From JBAVQS01 sp049694275 (GTDB taxonomy: Bacteria; Chloroflexota; Anaerolineae; UBA4142; SHND01), in assembly GCA_049694275.1 (NCBI GenBank), contig JBAVQS010000138.1:1-14097 (forward strand): a stretch of DNA of 14,097 nt. Reading direction: 5' to 3'. The notes below the pieces were generated by a model that was not told the origin of the DNA, did no database searches, and saw nothing but the letters and a program-made list of their open reading frames with translations. The number at the start of each line of letters is the position of its first letter. Position 1 is the stretch's first letter. The position numbers and the translations under genes were made by a program. Positions 5,596 to 12,886 of the stretch are shown here, one piece after another.

Positions 5596-8328
5596 ATGAC
5601 CATTTACATGTCTTCTGACCAGGTTCGACAGACTTTTTTGGATTATTTTGCGAAACACGGGCATACGATTGTGCCCAGCTCGTCCCTTGTCCCGGCGGGT
5701 GACCCGACGCTCCTCTTTACGAACGCAGGCATGGTCCAGTTCAAGGATGCATTTCTGGGCCTGGAGAAGCGGCCCTACACGCGCGCAACGACGTCGCAAA
5801 AGGTCATGCGCGTATCAGGCAAGCACAATGATTTTGAAAATGTCGGCCCCTCGCCACGACACCACACCTTTTTCGAGATGTTGGGCAATTTTTCGTTTGG
5901 CGACTATTTCAAGCGCGATGCCATCCGTTTTGCCTGGGACCTCCTGGTCAATGGCTACCATCTCGATCCGACGCGGCTCTGGTTTACCGTGTTCGAAGGG
6001 GATGCGCAGGTGCCGGCAGACGACGAAGCGGCGCGTTTGTGGCAAGAGGTGGGTGCGCCGGCCAATCGCATCCTGCGGTTTGGTCGCAAGGACAATTTCT
6101 GGCAGATGGGCGAGACGGGACCCTGTGGTCCCAACTCTGAGGTCCACTATTATCGTGGCCCGCACCCGGAGGACCCGGCCTATAACAAGCCGGAGAATGT
6201 CAATGGACCGGGCGAAGACCCCATCGAGATCTGGAACCTGGTCTTTATGCAATACGACATGCACGCCGACGGCACGCTGGCCTCGTTGCCCAAGCCAAGC
6301 GTAGATACGGGGGCGGGGCTCGAGCGCGTGGCGGCGGTCATGCAGGCCGTGGATTCAAACTATGATACGGACCTGTTCCAGCCGATTATCGCGCACACGC
6401 GCGGGTTGCTCAATCGACCGCCCGAGGACTATGCCCATCCCAAGCGCGGTTCGTCCTATCGCGTCATTGCGGATCACGCGCGCGCGGTAACCTTTTTGAT
6501 TGCGGATGGGGTTAATCCGAGCAATGATGGACGCGGATATGTAACCCGGCTGATCCTACGCCGCGCCGCGCGGCATGGGCAATTACTCGGCTTTACCGCG
6601 CCCTTCCTGGCGGATGTCATTCCCGCAGTGATTGACCTGATGGGCAAGGCGTATCCGGAAATCGTCAACCGGCGCGATTATATCCTCAAGATTGCACGAG
6701 AAGAGGAGGAAAAGTTTCTCCAGACGCTCCGCGTTGGTTCAGCCCTGCTCGACGATGTGATCGCCGGGCTGAAGGCAGGGGGGCAGACGGTGATTCCGGG
6801 CGGCGAGGCCTTTCGTCTGTATGATACCTTTGGTTTCCCGCTCGACCTGACCCGCGAAGTGGCGCGCGAGAACGAGTTGACCGTAGATGAGGCCGGTTAT
6901 CATGCCGCAATGGACGAGGCGAGCGAGCGCTCCCGGTCGGCGTCGGGATTGGGTAAGGTGGACGATGTGGCCCTCCGCGCCGCGCGGCGCGCGTTGGACG
7001 ATCTGCGCAGCCAGGGCAAACTGGGCGATCGTGGGGTTAAATATGACCCATATTCGCACACCGAGGTCCATCCACTTCTTGCGGGCATTCTCAAGGACGG
7101 CCAACTGGTTGATTCGCTTGGCGCCGGGGAGCGGGGGGAACTCGTGCTTGCCGAGACCTGTTTTTATGTCGAGAGCGGCGGGCAAATCAGTGACATCGGG
7201 CGGATTATCCAGGCCCATCCGGAAGGGGATGGCGCCGGGGCGTGGGAGTTCCGTGTGGACGATGTGCGCCAGCCGGTTCCCGGCCTGATTCTGCATGCCG
7301 GCGAGATGGTCAAGGGTAATGCGCGTGCCGGCGATCCCGTCGTGGGCCAGGTGGATGCGGCGCGCCGGCTTGATATTATGCGGAATCACACGGCCACCCA
7401 TCTATTACATTCACAACTGCGCGCCGTGCTCGGCGCGCATGTCCAGCAGGCGGGCTCGTTGGTTGCCCCCGACCGTTTGCGCTTTGATTTTACCCACACC
7501 CGTCCGGTCAACGCGGCGGAATTGACGCGCATCGAGTCTGGCGTAAACCAGGCCATTTTGCAGGATTACCCGGTGCAGTCCCATGTCATGCCTTACAAAG
7601 AGGCGATTGGCAAGGGCGCGATGGCGCTCTTTACGGAAAAGTATGGCGACGTCGTCCGCATGTTAGAGATTGACGGGATTAGCCGCGAGCTATGCGGCGG
7701 CACACACGTCCATCAGACAGGGCAGATTGGCCTGTTTCATATCGTCAGCGAATCGTCGATCGGGGCAGGGGCCCGCCGCATCGAGGCGGTGACGGGACCG
7801 CGCGCCTATGCGGAATTCCAGAGCGGGTTCCAAATGCTCGAGCATGTGAGCGACAAGCTGCGCGCCACGCCGGAAGAGATTGAGGGCAAAGTCACCAGCC
7901 TGCTGGAACAACTCGACGCCCAGTCCAAAGAGATTGCGCGCTTGCACCGCGAGCTGGCCAAGCGCCAGGCGGAAAACGCGGGGCAACTGGTCCGCGAGGT
8001 CAAAGGCGTCAAGGTGATTGCACAGCAGGTGGACGTTCCAAACATGGATCTGCTGCGCGAGCAAATTGACTTCTTTCGCAACCAGATTGGCTCGGGCGTG
8101 ATTGCCGTCGGCGCGGTCCTGAACGATAGGCCGAACCTGGTCGTCGCCGTCACCCCGGATCTCGTAGAGAAGGGGTACGACGCTCGCAAGATTGTTGGCG
8201 CCGCGGCCAGGGTGATGGGCGGCGGCGGCGGCGGCAAACCGACGCTGGCGCAGGCCGGGGGCAAGGACAGCAGCAAATTACAGGAGGCGCTCGCATTTGT
8301 TGCAAAGGTTGTTGAAGAGAGTATTTGA
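5596..8328 (+). CDS. alaS: Alanine--tRNA ligase
   Basis: This cytosolic enzyme charges tRNA-Ala with alanine and has an editing site that clears mischarged Ser/Gly-tRNA-Ala. At 910 aa it is slightly longer than the usual ~875. The class II catalytic core is at the N-terminus (KHNDFENVG, then HHTFFEMLGNFSFGDYFK from His89). The editing domain has the zinc ligands HTATH (His598, His602) and CGGTH (Cys700, His704). A coiled-coil stretch (about 760-795) precedes the C-Ala domain with the glycine-rich GGGGGGKPTLAQAGG near 875. The start is ATG 5596, backed by GGGGAGAGAG at 5584-5593; ATG 5608 is possible. The promoter at 5494-5522 drives it and probably the downstream genes: the next start is only 5 nt past the stop. 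All expected functional residues are present. Confidence 0.97.
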   Translation: MTIYMSSDQVRQTFLDYFAKHGHTIVPSSSLVPAGDPTLLFTNAGMVQFKDAFLGLEKRPYTRATTSQKVMRVSGKHNDFENVGPSPRHHTFFEMLGNFSFGDYFKRDAIRFAWDLLVNGYHLDPTRLWFTVFEGDAQVPADDEAARLWQEVGAPANRILRFGRKDNFWQMGETGPCGPNSEVHYYRGPHPEDPAYNKPENVNGPGEDPIEIWNLVFMQYDMHADGTLASLPKPSVDTGAGLERVAAVMQAVDSNYDTDLFQPIIAHTRGLLNRPPEDYAHPKRGSSYRVIADHARAVTFLIADGVNPSNDGRGYVTRLILRRAARHGQLLGFTAPFLADVIPAVIDLMGKAYPEIVNRRDYILKIAREEEEKFLQTLRVGSALLDDVIAGLKAGGQTVIPGGEAFRLYDTFGFPLDLTREVARENELTVDEAGYHAAMDEASERSRSASGLGKVDDVALRAARRALDDLRSQGKLGDRGVKYDPYSHTEVHPLLAGILKDGQLVDSLGAGERGELVLAETCFYVESGGQISDIGRIIQAHPEGDGAGAWEFRVDDVRQPVPGLILHAGEMVKGNARAGDPVVGQVDAARRLDIMRNHTATHLLHSQLRAVLGAHVQQAGSLVAPDRLRFDFTHTRPVNAAELTRIESGVNQAILQDYPVQSHVMPYKEAIGKGAMALFTEKYGDVVRMLEIDGISRELCGGTHVHQTGQIGLFHIVSESSIGAGARRIEAVTGPRAYAEFQSGFQMLEHVSDKLRATPEEIEGKVTSLLEQLDAQSKEIARLHRELAKRQAENAGQLVREVKGVKVIAQQVDVPNMDLLREQIDFFRNQIGSGVIAVGAVLNDRPNLVVAVTPDLVEKGYDARKIVGAAARVMGGGGGGKPTLAQAGGKDSSKLQEALAFVAKVVEESI

Positions 8329-8333
8329 GGGTT

Positions 8334-9875
8334 ATGGATCAAATCATCAACCTTGATCGCAACGACGACGTTTTCCGAATACACTCCCAGGTGGAATGGG
8401 CAAATGGGCGGCGCGTGATCGTCGTCGTCCCGCGCGGCGCACGCGCTATCAGTTCAGAGCACGATGTCCATCTTGTCCATCGTTGGGCCGATGATGCGGA
8501 TGTGCAGGTCGCGTTCATCAGCGACGATTATTATCTGCGCGAACGGGCGGCCGCGGGCGGGGTTCCCGTCTTTTCCGCCGTCGGCAAAGCCCAACGCGCG
8601 CGCTGGAAGTGGAAGCGGGATGGCGTGGGCATAACCCCCCGCGCGACGGCATTGGACGATGGCGCGCCGGTAGCGAAAAAGCCGATTCTCGACCGCCTCG
8701 GCCTCGCCGGAATTCAGTTCGTCATTACACTGGCGCTCTTTGTCGCGGCGGCAGCCGTTCTGGGCGTTGCGGCCATGTTCCTGGCGCCGGCCGCTCACAT
8801 TACCGTCTATCCTGCCGCGCTGACTGTCAACGACAGCCGCGAGGTCATCCTCGACCCGACGATCAACACAATCGATCAGATCAACAACCTGATTCCGGCG
8901 TCGCCGTTCCGGAGCGAGATTAGCGGCACGGCGACCATCAAGACGACCAAGGTTGATACCGCGCCCGCCGATCACGCAACGGGACAGGCCATCTTTACCA
9001 ATCTTGCCGGACCCAAAATAACAATTCCGGCAGGGACGGTGGTGGAGACCAGTTCCGGCGTCACCGTGCGTTTCACGACGACCGTGCCGGCCGAGCTCCC
9101 TGCGGGCTATAATGTGCGGGTGACCGTGCCGATTCGCGCGATAGATGCGGGGCCAGTCGGTAATGTCAAGGGATTGCAGATCAACACCATTGAGGGATCG
9201 CTCGGGTCTGTTGCGCGTGTGATCAATACGGCACCCACCGGCGGGGGGACCATCAAACAGGTACACCTTGTCTCATTTGACGACAAGACCCGCCTGCGCG
9301 ATCTGTTGGCTTCGCAGTTGCAGGCTGCCGCCGTTGGACGCATTCAAAAAGCGGCGGGCGGCGATGTGTTTGTTGCGCCCGCCTCCGTCGATGTCTCGGT
9401 CGTGACCGAGAGCTTTGATCACCTCGTGGACGATCCGTCCGACACGCTCTCCCTGCACGTCGAAGCGGTGGCGACCGGTATGGCGGTGGACCACGCCGAT
9501 CTGGAGAAATTCGCGCAGGGCGTACTGGTCTCCAAGGTCCCCAAAGGATATGCCCTCCTCCCCAATACGCTCAAGGTGACGACCGACCCCAACGCCCGCG
9601 TCGAAGGTAGCGCCGTCATTTTTACGATGCACTCGTCCCTCCAGATGACGCCGCAGGTCAAGGCAAGCGATTTGCTCAAAGGTTTGGCTGGCAAGACGCC
9701 GGCCGAGGCGACCGATATCATTGGACAACGGGTCAGTCTTGCAGGACCACCTGCCATTCGCATCAGTCCATCGTGGTGGCCGCGCCTGCCGTGGTGGGAT
9801 ATGCGGCTGGACCTATCCGTTGAGTCTCAACTGCCCGATCAGCAGCAGGGAACATCGGGGTCGAATAACCCGTGA
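8334..9875 (+). CDS. Single-pass membrane protein with baseplate J-like extracytoplasmic domain
   Basis: This 513-aa protein has three parts. Residues 1-115 form a probably cytoplasmic alpha/beta domain (IINLDRNDD, VIVVVPRGA, VQVAFISDDYYLRERA, VPVFSAVGKAQ). A hydrophobic segment at about 124-150 looks like one membrane span, with basic residues before it, so the C-terminus should be outside. Residues 155-490 are beta-rich and include a stretch typical of the baseplate J/gp47 fold: TGQAIFTNLAG, then IPAGTVVETSSGVTVRFTT (about 216-300). It ends WWPRLPWWDMRLDL plus a polar tail. No phage genes are nearby, so a baseplate role is unlikely; similar proteins are, in my recollection, common in Chloroflexota. 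The ATG at 8334 fits the usual N-terminus, though its GAGG is only 3 nt away; TTG 8325 is an alternative. It overlaps ruvX by 4 nt. Function unknown; an envelope role beside mltG is plausible. Confidence 0.8.
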   Translation: MDQIINLDRNDDVFRIHSQVEWANGRRVIVVVPRGARAISSEHDVHLVHRWADDADVQVAFISDDYYLRERAAAGGVPVFSAVGKAQRARWKWKRDGVGITPRATALDDGAPVAKKPILDRLGLAGIQFVITLALFVAAAAVLGVAAMFLAPAAHITVYPAALTVNDSREVILDPTINTIDQINNLIPASPFRSEISGTATIKTTKVDTAPADHATGQAIFTNLAGPKITIPAGTVVETSSGVTVRFTTTVPAELPAGYNVRVTVPIRAIDAGPVGNVKGLQINTIEGSLGSVARVINTAPTGGGTIKQVHLVSFDDKTRLRDLLASQLQAAAVGRIQKAAGGDVFVAPASVDVSVVTESFDHLVDDPSDTLSLHVEAVATGMAVDHADLEKFAQGVLVSKVPKGYALLPNTLKVTTDPNARVEGSAVIFTMHSSLQMTPQVKASDLLKGLAGKTPAEATDIIGQRVSLAGPPAIRISPSWWPRLPWWDMRLDLSVESQLPDQQQGTSGSNNP

Positions 9876-10288
9876 CCTATCTGGCGCTGGACGTTGGGAC
9901 GCGGCGCATCGGGGTCGCCGTGGGGAGCACAGACCTGAGACTGGCAACGCCGCTCGCAGTGATCCGTCGTGACCGGCTTGAAACGGATGCCGCCCAGGTT
10001 CGCGCATTGGCCGAGCAGTATGATGCCGAGCGGGTGGTGGTCGGACTGCCGCAAGAGTTAGACGGGACAATCGGGGTTCAGGCGCAGCGAATCATGGATT
10101 ATGCCACGCGCTTGCAATCCCTGGTCGCGCGACCGTTCGAGTTTTTCGACGAGCGGTATTCCACGGCGCAGGCCCTGGCGCAGCGTCGGGAAATGGGCGT
10201 GAATGAAAAACGAGGGCGCGCGACGATTGACGCCGCCGCTGCCGCGATCATTCTGCAAGATTTCTTTAATGCGGCGGGGCAGGGTTAA
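9872..10288 (+). CDS. ruvX: Putative pre-16S rRNA nuclease / Holliday junction resolvase-like protein RuvX (YqgF)
   Basis: This is a complete 138-aa RNase H-fold protein of normal family length. It shows ALDVGTRRIGVAVGS (Asp7), VVGLPQELDGTIGVQA (about 56-71), FFDERYST (Glu94) and KRGRATIDAAAAAIILQDF (Asp120). Asp7, Glu94 and Asp120 fit the acidic metal-binding triad. E. coli YqgF is linked to 5' processing of pre-16S rRNA; a Holliday junction role was proposed earlier. The start is GTG at 9872, overlapping the previous stop as GTGA, so translation is probably coupled; the only ribosome-site candidate (GGGG, 9857-9860) is somewhat distant. mltG follows after 34 nt. Confidence 0.96.
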   Translation: MTYLALDVGTRRIGVAVGSTDLRLATPLAVIRRDRLETDAAQVRALAEQYDAERVVVGLPQELDGTIGVQAQRIMDYATRLQSLVARPFEFFDERYSTAQALAQRREMGVNEKRGRATIDAAAAAIILQDFFNAAGQG

Positions 10289-10322
10289 CCGGGCCGGTTC
10301 TCTTACGGGGAAGGAGCGCGTG

Positions 10323-11531
10323 TTGGATATTATCAAAACACTATTCAAATGGATTCTGGTGGTCGTTACGATTGCGATTGTCGGTTTCGGCATCTACCTG
10401 GGCTACCAATTCGCGTTCCCGCCGAACCAAAAATCGGCGGGTCTGGACCTCCCCGCGCTCGACCTGACTCAGTGTTCGCCCGCGGATAACAGCGGGTTTG
10501 ATCCGACGGACCTGTATTATGCCTATCAACTTCAACAAGCGCAAGACAAGCTGGCCAAACCGGCCAGTACCGATAACAAAGAGACAACTTTTTCCGTCGA
10601 GTCAGGCGAAGCGCCGGCGGATGTGGCGGTACGCCTGAAACGAGACGGCTATATTACGGACAGCGACGTTTTTATTATCCTGTTGAAATGCCGCCATGCA
10701 AGCGAAAAGATTCAGGCCGGGGACCACATCCTTCGCCGCAACATGAGTATGGACGAGATCGCCCTGGCATTGCAGCGGGGAACCCAGCGCGGAGTGACCA
10801 TCATTATCCGTCCCGGCTGGCGCGCCGAACAGATTGCCGACTATCTGGCGACTCTCAACCTGCCTCAGTTTAACAGGGACGAATTTCTGCGTCTGGTTAA
10901 GCAGGGTAATTTCGATTACGATTTTCTTCAGGATCGGCCCAAGGGCGCGTCGAGCTCGGTAGAAGGGTTCCTCTATCCCGAAACCTACAATGTGTTGCAG
11001 GGAATTACGCCGGAGCAGTTGATCAATCGCTTTCTGAGTGAGTTTGGCAAACGCATCACACCGGACATGCGGAAAAAGGCCTCTGACGAAAACTTGACCC
11101 TGTACGAAGTGGTCTCGCTGGCCGCGATTGTCGAGCGGGAAGCGGTGTTGCAGGATGAGGCGCCGGTGATTGCCAGCGTCTATATGAACCGGATCAAGAA
11201 AAAGATGCTGCTGAACGCAGATCCGACTGTACAATATGCGCTGGGGTATGACGCCAAGAACAAGCAGTGGTGGCAGGTTGTTTCCTTGCAAGAGTACGGC
11301 AAGGTGAATTCGCCGTATAATACCTATCTCTTTACGGGGCTGCCGCCAGGGCCGATTTGCGAGCCCAGCCTGAACTCGATTCAGGGCGCGCTTGAACCGG
11401 CGACGACCGACTATTTCTACTTTTTGGCAAAAGGGGATGGCGGGCATGTCTTTGCGCGTACGCTCGAAGAGCAAAACGCCAACATGGTCAAGTATGGATA
11501 CCAGGCCGCGCCCACTCCCAAAAAACCCTGA
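10323..11531 (+). CDS. mltG: Endolytic murein transglycosylase MltG (YceG-like)
   Basis: MltG cleaves nascent peptidoglycan strands and sets their length, acting at the outer face of the cytoplasmic membrane. The 402-aa protein has a short cytoplasmic N-terminus, one membrane span at about 7-30, a LysM-like domain (about 90-160; FSVESGEAPADVAVRLKRDG, IQAGDHILRRNMSMDEIALAL) and the catalytic YceG domain. The active-site region reads AAIVEREAVLQDEAPVIASV, with Glu271 the likely catalytic acid by comparison with E. coli Glu218, followed by LNADPTVQYALGY and SPYNTYLFTGLPPGPICEPS. The start is TTG 10323, with AAGGAG at 10311-10316 and a 6-nt gap; GTG 10320 would leave only 3 nt, and ATG 10203 would overlap ruvX by 86 nt and add a non-conserved arginine-rich tail. 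Its place after ruvX matches many bacteria. Confidence 0.95.
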   Translation: MDIIKTLFKWILVVVTIAIVGFGIYLGYQFAFPPNQKSAGLDLPALDLTQCSPADNSGFDPTDLYYAYQLQQAQDKLAKPASTDNKETTFSVESGEAPADVAVRLKRDGYITDSDVFIILLKCRHASEKIQAGDHILRRNMSMDEIALALQRGTQRGVTIIIRPGWRAEQIADYLATLNLPQFNRDEFLRLVKQGNFDYDFLQDRPKGASSSVEGFLYPETYNVLQGITPEQLINRFLSEFGKRITPDMRKKASDENLTLYEVVSLAAIVEREAVLQDEAPVIASVYMNRIKKKMLLNADPTVQYALGYDAKNKQWWQVVSLQEYGKVNSPYNTYLFTGLPPGPICEPSLNSIQGALEPATTDYFYFLAKGDGGHVFARTLEEQNANMVKYGYQAAPTPKKP

Positions 11532-11617
11532 TGCAATTGCTGAACGTCGCCGGTCGACACGGAATGCTTCTCTCGGATTAAGGTCGGTCGGCGGTTGTCG
11601 GTGATTGCTTTGCCTTC

Positions 11618-12835
11618 ATGCACATCTTGATATTGTCATGGGAATATCCCCCGCATGTGGTCGGCGGCATTGGCACGCATGTCCACGCGCTCGTTCCGGC
11701 GTTGGCGCGACAGGGTGTGCAGGTGACGGTGGTCACTCCGCGCTGGAGCGGCGGCGATCCGATCACTCCATTGAGCGATAACGCCATCGTCTACCGGGTG
11801 GAGCCGCCGGTGGCGCGCATGGGCAACTTTTTCGCCGATGTGCAGCAGACCAACCTGAACCTCGAAGAGGCGATTCACGCGCTCTGGCGGATGGATGGCG
11901 CCGCGGATGCCAGCCCCGGCTTTGATGTGATCCATGCGCATGATTGGCTGGTGGCTTTTGCGGCGGATTCTCTCAAGCGATTACACAAGACGCCGATGAT
12001 CGCGACAATTCACGCCACGGAGCGGGGACGGGGCAGGGGGTACCTCAGCAGCGAAATGTCCTATGCCATCAATGGGACTGAATGGTGGCTGGCGTACGAA
12101 GCATGGCGCGTCATTACCGTCAGCAATTATATGGCGAACGAAGTTCGCGACTATTTCCAATTGCCTGTGGACAAGACGGATGTGGTCTATAACGGCGTCG
12201 AAACCGCCCCCTTCGATGCCCTGGATGGCATGGATCTCTCGGCTGATCGACTGCGCTGGGCGCAACCCGAAGAGCAACTCGTCTTTTTCGTAGGGCGGAT
12301 GAATTTTGAAAAGGGCGCCCATGTCCTCGTCGAAGCCGCGCCGCGCGTCCTGGCTTCACGTCCCGGGGTCAAATTTGTGCTTGCCGGCACCGGCCCTATG
12401 ATCGATAACCTGCGACGGCGCGTCTACGAGCTGGGAATCACCGACAAGGTCCAGATTGCCGGCTTTGTCCCCGACGATGACCGCAACCGCCTTTTGCGCA
12501 TGGCCGATGTGGCCGTCTTTCCCTCCCTCTATGAACCGTTCGGGATCGTGGCGCTGGAAGCAATGGCCGCGCGCTGCCCGGTGGTTGTGAGCGATGTCGG
12601 CGGACTGCGCGAAGTGGTCAGGCATGAGCAAACCGGCATCATTGTCCACCCGGAGGACCCCGATTCGCTGACCTGGGGCATCCTGCGCGCACTGGAAGAC
12701 CCCCAGGGCGCTGCGGCGCGTGCGGCCAGGGCGTATCAGATCGTGCGCAGTGACTATTGCTGGGACCGGATCGCCGAGCGGACGCTTCGCGTCTATGAGC
12801 AGGTCATTCGCGAGCGCCGCCTTGTCAACTGGTAA
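11618..12835 (+). CDS. GT4 glycosyltransferase, glycogen synthase / Rv3032-like alpha-glucosyltransferase
   Basis: This complete 405-aa GT-B enzyme has ILSWEYPPHVVGGIGTHVH (residues 4-22), VIHAHDWLVA, ATIHATERGRGRG, YEAWRVITVSNYM, FFVGRMNFEKGAH (Arg227, Lys232) and the EX7E signature EPFGIVALE (Glu306, Glu314). As I recall them, these motifs closely match mycobacterial Rv3032, an alpha-1,4-glucosyltransferase of glycogen and methylglucose lipopolysaccharide synthesis, and related bacterial glycogen synthases. A cell-envelope glycosyltransferase is the main alternative. No signal peptide or membrane span is seen. It follows mltG after 86 nt, a gap with no convincing promoter or hairpin. The ATG has no good ribosome site (the nearest, GGTGAT at 11600-11605, is 12 nt away) and no other in-frame start exists close by, so translation may be weak or depend on upstream reading. 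Confidence 0.87.
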   Translation: MHILILSWEYPPHVVGGIGTHVHALVPALARQGVQVTVVTPRWSGGDPITPLSDNAIVYRVEPPVARMGNFFADVQQTNLNLEEAIHALWRMDGAADASPGFDVIHAHDWLVAFAADSLKRLHKTPMIATIHATERGRGRGYLSSEMSYAINGTEWWLAYEAWRVITVSNYMANEVRDYFQLPVDKTDVVYNGVETAPFDALDGMDLSADRLRWAQPEEQLVFFVGRMNFEKGAHVLVEAAPRVLASRPGVKFVLAGTGPMIDNLRRRVYELGITDKVQIAGFVPDDDRNRLLRMADVAVFPSLYEPFGIVALEAMAARCPVVVSDVGGLREVVRHEQTGIIVHPEDPDSLTWGILRALEDPQGAAARAARAYQIVRSDYCWDRIAERTLRVYEQVIRERRLVNW

Positions 12836-12873
12836 CTTACCTTTAATTTTCCCTTCTTGTGCGTGAGATAAAT

Positions 12874-12879
12874 AGGAGG
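12874..12879 (+). promoter_or_regulatory. Perfect Shine-Dalgarno AGGAGG that sets the hflX start at ATT
   Basis: AGGAGG is followed by 7 nt and then ATT at 12887-12889, in frame with hflX. No ATG, GTG, TTG or CTG occurs in that frame between the in-frame TAA at 12869-12871 and the ATT. The site therefore points to a rare ATT start. Confidence 0.75.
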
Positions 12880-12886
12880 ACTAGCT

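Noticed and set aside
8218..8236. GGC tandem repeat in alaS
   Set aside because: It encodes the normal glycine-rich stretch of the AlaS C-Ala domain, not a novel repeat.
8454..9266. Minus-strand ORF (270 aa) inside the baseplate J-like gene
   Set aside because: Its composition is Arg/Gly/Asp-rich and low in complexity, typical of an antisense shadow; the + strand gene has a membrane span and fold motifs.
8334..9875. Prophage or contractile-tail remnant suggested by the baseplate J-like domain
   Set aside because: No other phage or tail genes are present, the protein has a membrane anchor, and the neighbours are conserved housekeeping genes.
10203..10322. Longer mltG start at ATG 10203
   Set aside because: It would overlap ruvX by 86 nt and add a basic tail ahead of the membrane segment; TTG 10323 has a well-placed AAGGAG.
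10602..11474. Minus-strand ORF (290 aa) inside mltG
   Set aside because: mltG is unambiguous on the + strand; the antisense product has no family signature and no ribosome site was seen.
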